A stretch of 6,671 nt of DNA from DASYAN01 sp036501345. GTDB lineage: Bacteria > Chloroflexota > Ktedonobacteria > Ktedonobacterales > Ktedonobacteraceae. Of this stretch, positions 1 through 5,619 are shown in pieces. A program made the translations under genes and the position numbers. Position 1 is the first letter of the stretch. Each line of letters opens with the position of its first letter. Under the pieces are notes generated by a model, which searched no databases, was not told where the DNA came from, and saw only the letters and a list, made by a program, of their open reading frames with translations. Where the stretch lies: contig DASYAN010000172.1 of the NCBI GenBank assembly GCA_036501345.1, forward strand, positions 1 through 6,671. The letters are read 5' to 3'.

Positions 1-1
1 C

Positions 2-634
2 ACGAGCCACGTTCGCTGGATTACCCCAGATCCATTGGTAGCAGGTCGTATCTTTGTTGCGATAGAAGCTGGTGCGCTTGTGCGAAGCCTAGATGGAGGC
101 GAGACATGGGAGGATCGCAAGCCCAGTGGACCGTTCGATACCCATACGCTGGTCATGCACCGACTAGCACCAGACCGACTGTATTCGGCAGCAGGCGATG
201 GCTTCATGGAACCAGGAAACGGCTTTGTCCGCAGCGATGACGGTGGTGAGACATGGTATCGGCCCGATGAAGGGCTCCAGTATCACTACCTATGGAGCAT
301 GGCTGTAAACCCTGCTGATCCCGACACCATCGTGATCTCAGCATCTCCTGGTCCTCAACAGGCACATTCTCAGCCATATGCGGAATCGGCTATCTATCGC
401 CGATCTGATGGCGACCAATGGCAGCAAGTACAAGCAGGCCTGCCAGCACCGCACGGTTTACTGGCGTCCGTACTGGCAGCAGATCAAGCCGAGTCAGGAG
501 TCTTTTACGCAGGAAATAATCAGGGTATCTTTCGCTCAGAAGATACTGGCTTCACCTGGGAAAAATTGTCCATTCCGTGGCCTTCTGGTATGCAGCTAGG
601 TCGTGCCAATGCGCTTGTGGCAGTCCAGGAGTAG
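2..634 (+). CDS. BNR/Asp-box beta-propeller protein, 3' part
   Basis: This is the C-terminal 210 residues of a protein whose reading frame is open to the left edge, so the true start lies outside the window; the in-frame TTG at 35 is not credible as a start because coding-like sequence (HVRWITPDP) runs through it. Three Asp-box motifs (S-x-D-x-G-x-T-W) are visible: SLDGGETW (about 86-109), SDDGGETW (about 233-256) and SEDTGFTW (about 536-559). A weaker fourth, RSDGDQW, lies near 400. Asp boxes sit on the turns of beta-propeller blades in sialidases, photosystem assembly factor Ycf48 and many secreted glycosidase-like proteins. The motif alone does not give a substrate, and no catalytic residues can be assigned from this fragment. 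The gene ends with TAG at 632-634 and converges on the decayed transporter on the other strand. The family call is firm; the enzymatic role is unknown. Confidence 0.85.
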   Translation, partial: TSHVRWITPDPLVAGRIFVAIEAGALVRSLDGGETWEDRKPSGPFDTHTLVMHRLAPDRLYSAAGDGFMEPGNGFVRSDDGGETWYRPDEGLQYHYLWSMAVNPADPDTIVISASPGPQQAHSQPYAESAIYRRSDGDQWQQVQAGLPAPHGLLASVLAADQAESGVFYAGNNQGIFRSEDTGFTWEKLSIPWPSGMQLGRANALVAVQE

Positions 635-653
635 GCATTCTTACTCACATGGT

Positions 654-971
654 TCATAATGGTAGATATGAGCGTTCTACATCTACATGTTTATAAGAGC
701 AATGGCCTATAAAGATGATCCCGATGCCAAGTCACTGATCCCAACGCAAGGGTTCGCGCAAGAAGATCCATGCCCAGGGTTGCCAATTTGTACGCTGTGC
801 AAGCTGTTGCAATGTGCCTGTTTGTATTAAATAAACACTTAGACAAACAAGACCGATAAATTGTATAAACAGCAGTGTGCGATAGCTACCAACTAAGCGA
901 GTAGCATAGCGGGTAAAAAGATCGGCAACCCCCCAGCTCATGGCTGCGATTAGACCTAGGAGAATCCCCAT
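654..971 (-). pseudogene. EamA/DMT-family transporter remnant (internal deletion plus in-frame stop)
   Basis: The frame starts at ATG 971 behind a good Shine-Dalgarno (AAGGAG, 4-base spacer) and begins like an EamA/DMT membrane transporter: MGILLGLIAAMSWGVADLF is a first membrane segment, and RTLLFIQFIGLVCLSVYLI is a second. After about 68 residues (NWQPWAW) it passes abruptly into FLREPLRWDQ, which resembles the glutamate-proline motif before the last membrane helix of this family. A TGA follows at 732-734. In the same frame after the TGA comes LGIGIIFIGHCSY, which reads as that last helix, and the frame ends with TGA at 654-656. Family members have about 300 residues and ten helices; here roughly 200 central residues are missing and the remaining tail is cut off. 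The product cannot be a working transporter. It lies 70 bases downstream of speD on the same strand and may once have been in that operon, but its original substrate cannot be told. Confidence 0.8.
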
Positions 972-1041
972 AGAGCTCCTTCCATGGTTAAATCCAAGTA
1001 TCTCTACACCGCAATTTGTATGATATGAAAGGTACTAATTT

Positions 1042-1401
1042 TTAGCGATGAATACGGTGCGTCTCGACTCTTCCCGGCTCTAGGAAAGAGACAAGCCCTG
1101 AGTGCACTTGCTCAGCAGCCACTGAATTATCCCTTGAGTAGTTACAAACGTATATCTCGAGTGTAAGATAGGAGAGTTCGGGCCAAGTGTGCAAAGCAAG
1201 ATGTGATTCTGCCAGAGCAATCAGTGCGGTAATTCCACCACCCTCAAACTCATGATAGAACTCGCCTAATTGAGTCAATTGGTTATCGTGAAGCAGCCGC
1301 GTTATTTTTTCGCTCAGTGTCTTTTTATCAAGACTGTTAACTTTTTCACATGAGTAAAGTGACGAGAGAATATGTATCCCTACCGGGGGTGTCATGGTCA
1401 T
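1042..1401 (-). CDS. speD: S-adenosylmethionine decarboxylase proenzyme, prokaryotic class 1B
   Basis: Makes decarboxylated S-adenosylmethionine, the aminopropyl donor for spermidine-type polyamines, in the cytoplasm. The 119 residues match the usual length of class 1B proenzymes, which cleave themselves to create a pyruvoyl cofactor. The cleavage motif AESHLALHTWPE is intact: Glu65-Ser66 is the expected self-cleavage site, with Ser66 becoming the pyruvoyl group. His71 and Cys86 stand 5 and 20 residues after it, the same spacing as the processing His and catalytic Cys of the Thermotoga enzyme. The glycine-rich stretch EGGGITALIAL precedes the site and GIHILSSLY is the family's N-terminal strand. 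ATG at 1401 is chosen over the ATG two codons later because AAAGGAA lies about 12 bases before it. It follows speE by 29 bases, so the two are probably one transcript. Some SpeD relatives have become arginine or ornithine decarboxylases; pairing with speE makes AdoMet the more likely substrate. Confidence 0.93.
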   Translation of the reverse strand: MTMTPPVGIHILSSLYSCEKVNSLDKKTLSEKITRLLHDNQLTQLGEFYHEFEGGGITALIALAESHLALHTWPELSYLTLEIYVCNYSRDNSVAAEQVHSGLVSFLEPGRVETHRIHR

Positions 1402-1430
1402 CTTTGTTGTGTGTTCCTTTCAAGTCGAAA

Positions 1431-2357
1431 CTACGAAAATGGTCGCGTTACCGCTAATTTCTGATCATTACTAAGAGTTACGTCCGTGTGCTGATTGCTC
1501 AATTCCTCTCGTAGGTACTTCGGAAGAGAAAACAAATGCTGATGCGTTTCAACATCGTAGAACTTGAGATCCGTGCAGCCTCGATCCAGGAGGGTTTGCG
1601 TCAAGGTCTGAGGACTAAAACGAGGACGCAAGTCCTGCTTGCCTGCAACGGCAAATCCCCATGGCAAGCCGTAGAAAGGAATAAAAGACTGGTATGATAG
1701 AACTGACGGGAAGCAGCTCTGCAGGGTCTTTCCTATCGCGACGTAATCGCTATGGTCACCATAGATACTTGTTTCTGACTGCATACCAAGAACCCCATCC
1801 TCTGTCAAATGCGCATTGACAAGATTGAAAAACTCGGTAGTGAAAAGCGATCTAGATATGCCATCCTCGAAAGGATCTGTCAGATCCATAATGATACAAT
1901 CAAAAGGCTCTTCTGAGGCTGCTAAGTAGGCTAGTGCATCTCCATTGATCACCTCTACACGCTTATCATTAAACGTACCTTGATGCCAATCCTGAAGATG
2001 TATTCTTGCCAGATCGGTTACCACATCGTCAATATCAACCATCACAACCTGCTCGACCGTGTTGTGCTTTAGTATTTCGCGTAGGACAGCACCTTCGCCT
2101 CCCCCGGCCACAAATACTCTTTTGGGATGCTTGTGAGCTGCAAGAGCAGGATGGATCAATACCTCGTGGTAAATATGCTCGTCTAGTGCGGAAGATTGAG
2201 GTATTCCATCCAGGAACAACGCTCTGCCAAATCCCTGAACCTCAGCGATAAGGATTTCCTGGTATTTGGAGGTTGTAGATACCACTGTTTGTAAAACTCT
2301 ATACATGTTGGCCCGATTGTTATGTCGGAACTCTATCACCCAATTGTGTGAACGCAT
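1431..2357 (-). CDS. speE: Spermidine synthase-family aminopropyltransferase
   Basis: Transfers the aminopropyl group from decarboxylated S-adenosylmethionine to an amine acceptor, releasing methylthioadenosine. The 308-residue protein has the short N-terminal beta domain followed by a Rossmann methyltransferase-like domain. Visible motifs are YHEVLIHP (63-70), the nucleotide-binding loop GGGEGAVLREILKH (85-98), VDID (107-110) binding the donor, GDA (139-141), and DLTDP (158-162), whose first Asp is the expected catalytic base. The text around it (MVDID, WHQGTF, DLTDP, LGMQ) resembles the Thermus agmatine/triamine aminopropyltransferase and plant thermospermine synthase as I remember them, rather than the E. 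coli enzyme, so the acceptor may be agmatine or a triamine. ATG at 2357 follows GAGGAAAG at a workable distance; the C-terminal extension after about residue 240 is ordinary. It is the first gene of the speE-speD pair. The family is certain, the acceptor is not. Confidence 0.93.
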   Translation of the reverse strand: MRSHNWVIEFRHNNRANMYRVLQTVVSTTSKYQEILIAEVQGFGRALFLDGIPQSSALDEHIYHEVLIHPALAAHKHPKRVFVAGGGEGAVLREILKHNTVEQVVMVDIDDVVTDLARIHLQDWHQGTFNDKRVEVINGDALAYLAASEEPFDCIIMDLTDPFEDGISRSLFTTEFFNLVNAHLTEDGVLGMQSETSIYGDHSDYVAIGKTLQSCFPSVLSYQSFIPFYGLPWGFAVAGKQDLRPRFSPQTLTQTLLDRGCTDLKFYDVETHQHLFSLPKYLREELSNQHTDVTLSNDQKLAVTRPFS

Positions 2358-2381
2358 AATGCATCTTTCCTCGTATTTCTA

Positions 2382-2416
2382 TAGGACAATTTTTGTTGCT
2401 AGGCATCTTTGTCCTA
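2382..2416 (-). promoter_or_regulatory. Inverted repeat in the speE leader
   Basis: TAGGACAA (2382-2389) and TTGTCCTA (2409-2416) form a perfect 8-bp inverted repeat with a 19-base spacer. It lies between the speE Shine-Dalgarno and the likely promoter, so it would be transcribed and could fold in the mRNA leader, or act as an operator on DNA. No T-run follows it, so it is not a terminator. That the repeat exists is certain; its function is a guess. Confidence 0.4.
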
Positions 2417-2427
2417 ACCAAGGAATA

Positions 2428-2456
2428 ATTATGGCACATGAGCTACTCTTGATCAA
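2428..2456 (-). promoter_or_regulatory. Candidate sigma70-type promoter for speE-speD
   Basis: On the minus strand, TTGATC (2456-2451) and CATAAT (2433-2428) are separated by 17 bases, matching four and five of six consensus positions. Transcription would begin near 2421 and give a leader of roughly 64 bases before the speE ATG, containing the inverted repeat at 2382-2416. Confidence 0.4.
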
Positions 2457-2501
2457 GTATTTACATGGGCCATCTATCCGAGAATGTTCCCTCCATCCCC
2501 C

Positions 2502-2530
2502 TTGTGTTCACTGACTATGGCAGGTATAGT
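2502..2530 (+). promoter_or_regulatory. Candidate promoter for the 2619-3164 gene
   Basis: TTGTGT (2502-2507) and TATAGT (2525-2530) are separated by 17 bases. The -10 is good and the -35 is weak. Transcription would start near 2537. That is downstream of the longest possible start of the reading frame (ATG at 2484), so it favours a start at 2583 or 2619. Confidence 0.35.
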
Positions 2531-2600
2531 AAGAATACTGCAGACAAACAATGTCACATCTTCTCCTAATTACCAAAGCAGGATGAAGAACAGATTGAAA

Positions 2601-2608
2601 AAGGAAGA
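2601..2608 (+). promoter_or_regulatory. Ribosome binding site deciding the start at 2619
   Basis: AAGGAAGA ends ten bases before ATG 2619. The upstream in-frame ATGs are worse: 2484 has no purine-rich site and lies before the candidate promoter, and 2583 has only AGG directly touching the ATG. Confidence 0.45.
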
Positions 2609-2618
2609 TCAACTACCC

Positions 2619-3164
2619 ATGCCAGACGAAACACACCAATGGTTATCTGAAAGACCTAACCAATCGGAGAGTCCCTTACCTCATAGGTTGGGCTCGTGTC
2701 CTGATGGCAACCAATCTCTCTCAAAGCGACCGAGTAAGCAACCTCTGGAGCTTGACAGCACACCCACTTTTTTTGGAGATACCTTATTAGGGCCGCTTGA
2801 GATCGAAAGCGCTGAGGCACAAGAGACGAAGAGCGATGTAGAAGAGGCTCAAATTAATGTGAGACGGATTATAGAGGCGAGGAGGGCTAAAGAGACTGAT
2901 ACTGAGACCCTATCTATACCTACCGACCAAGGCACAGATCTTACAACAACTCTCAAAAATGTTGCAAATACTTATGAGTATTTAAGAAATCTGGGATTTT
3001 CCAATGAGGCTCTTGGACCTCTAGCAAACACGTTCGAATACCTGACAGATCTAAGCAATCGGGAGACTACAGGGCTTCTGGAAAACACACACCTAGTTAA
3101 AGATGCCAGCACTAAGCCCTTAGCCATGGATACAATCCAAGGCATAGAAGAAGAGCATCAGTAA
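2619..3164 (+). CDS. Hydrophilic protein of unknown function with a 20-residue repeat
   Basis: I do not recognise this family. With the start at 2619 it has 181 residues and no signal peptide or membrane segment. The first half is rich in Ser, Pro, Gln and charged residues and is probably disordered. Residues 65-95 are strongly charged (EAQETKSDVEEAQINVRRI) and could form a helix. The C-terminal part carries a repeat with a period of 20: ANTYEYLRNLG at residues 116-126, ANTFEYLTDLS at 136-146, and a decayed third copy GLLENTH near 152-158. The first two copies differ mostly at synonymous third positions, which indicates a real translated gene. The repeat faintly recalls helical solenoid repeats such as TPR but is too short per unit to be assigned. 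The frame stays open upstream to ATG 2484 (226 residues), but that start is less likely. It is divergent from speE, and no functional link is visible. Confidence 0.65.
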   Translation: MPDETHQWLSERPNQSESPLPHRLGSCPDGNQSLSKRPSKQPLELDSTPTFFGDTLLGPLEIESAEAQETKSDVEEAQINVRRIIEARRAKETDTETLSIPTDQGTDLTTTLKNVANTYEYLRNLGFSNEALGPLANTFEYLTDLSNRETTGLLENTHLVKDASTKPLAMDTIQGIEEEHQ

Positions 3165-3430
3165 TCTCTACAGATCTCAGAGACAATGCAAGGTTATCCA
3201 TAGTATCTCCTTAACTACACAATTTTCAGCTTCTCCTGATGTTCCAACTATGCCATTTTTCTCCCCTTAGTAATCTCATCCTTAGAATAGGATTAGAGCC
3301 ACCAACCAAGAAGAGACTAACAATAGAGAATCGAGCTAGATTATCTATTGGTCGGACTCCAAACCTTGGTCAAAACTTGCCAAAATTGAGCTCAAATGGC
3401 CATACCTCCACCAGTTAGTGTAGTTCCATT

Positions 3431-3456
3431 GCCATAGAATGGCTGACTTTTTTTTT
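3431..3456 (+). terminator. Weak candidate rho-independent terminator
   Basis: GCCAT (3431-3435), a 3-base loop and ATGGC (3439-3443) are followed by TGAC and nine T's (3448-3456). An alternative fold pairs CCATT with AATGG. The stem is only five pairs and the T-run is offset by four bases. It could end transcripts from the 2619-3164 gene, whose stop is about 270 bases upstream. Confidence 0.3.
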
Positions 3457-3507
3457 AGAGAATCCTTAATGATTATTTATTTTATGCTTAGAGATGTTTA
3501 TAGCAGA

Positions 3508-3517
3508 GCTTATAAGC
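3508..3517. repeat. 10-bp palindrome upstream of the sigma factor promoter
   Basis: GCTTATAAGC is a perfect palindrome that ends 11 bases before the -35 element of the sigma factor promoter, a position suited to a regulator site. It could also be chance in A+T-rich DNA. Confidence 0.25.
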
Positions 3518-3528
3518 ACTAAAATTGC

Positions 3529-3557
3529 TTGAATTTTCTGATCGAAGAAACTATGCT
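3529..3557 (+). promoter_or_regulatory. Promoter for the sigma factor gene
   Basis: TTGAAT (3529-3534), a 17-base spacer and TATGCT (3552-3557) give a good sigma70-type promoter. The start of transcription would fall near 3564, leaving a short leader of about 22 bases that contains the Shine-Dalgarno AAAGGAG (3572-3578). The elements look like housekeeping-sigma sites, not the AAC/GTC type of an autoregulated ECF sigma factor. Confidence 0.55.
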
Positions 3558-3585
3558 AGAGAGTATAGAAGAAAGGAGAATATAA

Positions 3586-4221
3586 GTGATGCAATTACAA
3601 GAACGCACAAAAATACATAGTACAGTAGAAGTTACAGATGGAATGCTCGTCCAGCAGACACTCGCAGGCGACCAGAATGCTTTTGCAATATTAGTGAATC
3701 GTTACAGTACACCTCTCTTCAATTTTATTCGTCATTGCTTGGGTGATTATGACTTGGCATGTGATATTGCACAACAGGTTTTCTTACAACTGTATCTTTC
3801 CATGCCGACATTGCGTACAGGTGAACCATTGAAAGCATGGCTCTTCCAGGTTGCACGCAATCGCTGTTTAGATGAGCTACGCCGCAAACGAGCAATTCAC
3901 TTCTCTGAGCTAGAGGTATCAAACGACGAAGATGATCTATCTCCGTTGGCAATTATGCCCGATACGAGTCCCCAGCCCGATGAGATGGCAGAGCGACATG
4001 ATCTCCAGCACAAACTGCGCCAAGCAATTGATGCATTGCCACCCAAATTTCGCTCGGTCGTGCTCTTACGTTATACCAGTCAGTTGAGTTTTTCGGAGAT
4101 TGGTAGGGTTCTCAATATGCCAGAGGCGACAGCCAAGACCTACTTTCAGCGTGCCCGTCCACTGCTGCGAACGGCTATGGCATCTCACTGGAAACCCAAT
4201 CAAAGAGCTTCAGCGTCTTAG
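3586..4221 (+). CDS. RNA polymerase sigma factor, sigma-70 family (ECF type)
   Basis: A 211-residue cytoplasmic transcription initiation factor with only regions 2 and 4, as in ECF sigma factors. Region 2 spans about 21-103: LVQQTLAGDQNAFAILVNRY is the first helix, DIAQQVFLQLY (60-70) the core-binding segment, and PLKAWLFQVARNRCLDELRR (81-100) the -10 recognition helix. A Glu/Asp/Ser/Pro-rich linker (about 104-137) leads to region 4 (about 138-197), where LRQAIDALPPKFRSVVLLRY is followed by the helix-turn-helix SFSEIGRVLNMPEATAKTYF that would read the -35 element. The start is GTG 3586, seven bases after AAAGGAG; the ATG directly after it is equally possible. No anti-sigma gene follows, since the next gene converges from the other strand, and none lies just upstream. 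Its regulon and signal cannot be inferred from this window. Confidence 0.92.
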   Translation: MMQLQERTKIHSTVEVTDGMLVQQTLAGDQNAFAILVNRYSTPLFNFIRHCLGDYDLACDIAQQVFLQLYLSMPTLRTGEPLKAWLFQVARNRCLDELRRKRAIHFSELEVSNDEDDLSPLAIMPDTSPQPDEMAERHDLQHKLRQAIDALPPKFRSVVLLRYTSQLSFSEIGRVLNMPEATAKTYFQRARPLLRTAMASHWKPNQRASAS

Positions 4222-4279
4222 CATTCTCTATTACTGTGATCGGGCCAAGAACGGGCTTTGTCGTTGATGATGGGTAGTC

Positions 4280-5266
4280 TCACAGGTCAAAGCCGTGGGC
4301 CGCGGCCCCTATCAAACCTACCTTCGGATTAAGGATAACTTGCACTGGAATGCTGGCAAGCAGGTGGCTAAATCGACCTTTATCTTTAAATGCCTTTATA
4401 AAATCTCCACTTTCAAGAAATGACAAAATGCGTGGGGAAATGCCGCCACCTAAGTAGATACCACCAGTCGCTAATATCTTCAACGCCATATTGCCAGCCT
4501 CTGCTCCCAAAATACTGGTAAAGGTTTCGAGCGTTGCTACACAAATACCAGATAGATCTTGCTCACTGAGTGCGGCATTGATAATGATGGGAGTATGATC
4601 CTCTACCTTTACTAACTGTTCAGCTAACCAAGCAGGTTCTTCGAATGTACCGGACTCTTTAAGATAGGCATAAATATTCGGCAAGCCAATACCAGAACAG
4701 ATGTGCTCATAGCTCACATGCTGTAAACGTTCTAGCATGTAGACCAGCAGTCCAACCTCGAAAGGATTTCTTGGAGCGAAGTCAGCATGGCCACCCTCTG
4801 AAGGATATGTACGGTACCGTGTCCCATCCCAGGTCAGGAATGCTTCTCCTAAGCCTGTACCCGGTGCAATCACTGCTATTGGCGCATGAGGCACAGGCCT
4901 ACCGGGATTCACTGTATACAGATCAGTCGGCCCCAGCAGGGGAATTGCATTCGCCATGGCTTCCAGATCATTCAACAAGTGAACCAGAGGAATGTCTAGC
5001 TCCTCTTGCAATTGCTCCTCTTGCATTATCCAGGGAAGATTAGTAATTTTGGTTTTGCCATTGGCAACTGGACCAGCCACGCCGAACACAGCACAATCTA
5101 CAGAGGACTTCACATTCGACAAAAAATCCTTGACCAGAGCTGTCAGGCTCGGATAGTGTGCACTGGGTAACTTTGCCTCAAACAATGGTGTACGTAGTTT
5201 ATCCTTAGACGCGAAAACTGCAAGATTAGTCTTTGTGCCTCCAACATCACCCGCAAGTAATATCAT
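4280..5266 (-). CDS. glk: Glucokinase (Glk family)
   Basis: Phosphorylates glucose with ATP to glucose 6-phosphate at the entry to glycolysis, in the cytoplasm. The 328 residues match the usual length of the E. coli-type Glk family. Motifs run in the expected order: phosphate-binding LAGDVGGTKTNLAVF (4-18), NLPW (76-79), NDLEAMA (99-105) with Asp100 as the catalytic base, the second phosphate loop APGTGLGEAF (134-143), sugar-contacting PSEGGHADFAP (155-165), EHICSGIGLPNIY (187-199), the adenosine motif GGIYLGGGISPRIL (268-281), and NPKVGLIGAA near the end. The zinc-binding CXCGXXGCXE motif of ROK-type glucokinases is absent, so this is the other family. ATG 5266 is preceded by AAAGGTGAAGG. 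It converges with the sigma factor gene with 58 bases between the stops, and no sugar-transport or glycolysis gene is next to it. All key residues are present. Confidence 0.95.
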   Translation of the reverse strand: MILLAGDVGGTKTNLAVFASKDKLRTPLFEAKLPSAHYPSLTALVKDFLSNVKSSVDCAVFGVAGPVANGKTKITNLPWIMQEEQLQEELDIPLVHLLNDLEAMANAIPLLGPTDLYTVNPGRPVPHAPIAVIAPGTGLGEAFLTWDGTRYRTYPSEGGHADFAPRNPFEVGLLVYMLERLQHVSYEHICSGIGLPNIYAYLKESGTFEEPAWLAEQLVKVEDHTPIIINAALSEQDLSGICVATLETFTSILGAEAGNMALKILATGGIYLGGGISPRILSFLESGDFIKAFKDKGRFSHLLASIPVQVILNPKVGLIGAAAHGFDL

Positions 5267-5296
5267 ACACCTTCACCTTTCAACACTCTCTTTTAC

Positions 5297-5320
5297 AAAA
5301 ACGAGGCAGTGAATCCTGCC
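5297..5320 (-). terminator. Terminator-like hairpin in the glk leader
   Basis: Read on the minus strand, GGCAG (5320-5316), a 6-base loop and CTGCC (5309-5305) form a G+C-rich stem, followed after TGC-type spacer bases (TCG) by five T's (5301-5297). It sits about 30 bases before the glk start and after the likely promoter. No gene upstream on that strand needs a terminator, so an attenuator is conceivable. The stem is only five pairs. Confidence 0.3.
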
Positions 5321-5432
5321 CTGGATAGCGAAAATGGATAGCCTTTTGTAGCTCTCAGCGTAGACCAGTATAGAGAGCATAAGGAAAGAATTTCCTCCAA
5401 AACAGGATTAACAAAGGATATTTCTTTAGTAT

Positions 5433-5463
5433 ATTGTACTCACCTCTTCATCGGAGCCGTCAA
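5433..5463 (-). promoter_or_regulatory. Candidate promoter for glk
   Basis: On the minus strand TTGACG (5463-5458) and TACAAT (5438-5433) each match five of six consensus bases, but the spacer is 19 bases, longer than ideal. Transcription would start near 5425 and give a leader of about 160 bases. Confidence 0.35.
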
Positions 5464-5548
5464 GTCAGTGCAAAAGACTGGTTTTGTGCCCACATAGCAG
5501 AACCTTCTTCATCACCTCTCTCAGCTTAAGGAGTGGCTATTTCCTCTC

Positions 5549-5577
5549 TTTATCAATGGAGCTGTATAGTGTACAAT
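5549..5577 (+). promoter_or_regulatory. Weak candidate promoter for the right-edge gene
   Basis: TACAAT (5572-5577) is a good -10; the matching -35 at a 17-base spacing is only TTTATC (5549-5554). The start of transcription would be near 5584, about 36 bases before the ATG at 5620. An overlapping TATAGT at 5565-5570 has no good -35. Confidence 0.3.
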
Positions 5578-5619
5578 AGCACCAGAAGCGAGAAACGCTA
5601 ACTTGGAAGAGGGAGACTG

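Larger units (their letters stand above)
3165..3585. other. Gene-free, A+T-rich intergenic region
   Basis: These 421 bases between the unknown gene and the sigma factor gene hold no credible reading frame on either strand: the few ATGs have no ribosome binding site and run only short distances. Visible elements are a weak hairpin with a nine-T run (3431-3456), a 10-bp palindrome (3508-3517) and the sigma factor promoter (3529-3557). The first 250 bases show nothing I can name. Confidence 0.6.
5267..5619. other. Divergent intergenic region between glk and the right-edge gene
   Basis: These 353 bases hold no credible gene. They carry the glk leader, with a hairpin followed by a T-run (5297-5320) and a candidate promoter (5433-5463), and a candidate promoter for the plus-strand gene at 5549-5577. 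There is also a 6-bp inverted repeat, GCTCTC at 5351-5356 with GAGAGC at 5373-5378, and a short direct repeat of GGATAGC at 5323 and 5336. None of these short repeats can be assigned a function. Confidence 0.55.

Noticed and set aside
378..599. Plus-strand reading frame of 73 codons
   Set aside because: It lies entirely inside the Asp-box protein in another frame and has no motif or ribosome binding site.
2006..2251. Plus-strand reading frame of 81 codons
   Set aside because: Antisense shadow of speE, whose motifs are unmistakable.
2266..2514. Plus-strand reading frame of 82 codons
   Set aside because: It begins inside speE antisense, crosses the promoter region, and has no recognisable features.
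2484..2618. N-terminal extension of the unknown protein from ATG 2484
   Set aside because: No ribosome binding site is present, and a candidate promoter -10 lies inside it; ATG 2619 has a better site. The extension is not excluded.
3725..3952. Minus-strand reading frame of 75 codons
   Set aside because: Antisense shadow of sigma factor region 2.
4254..4294. Inverted repeat GGCTTTG/CAAAGCC between the sigma factor and glk stops as a shared terminator
   Set aside because: The loop is 27 bases, no T-run follows on either strand, and the right arm is inside the glk coding sequence.
4771..5043. Plus-strand reading frame of 90 codons
   Set aside because: Antisense shadow of glk.
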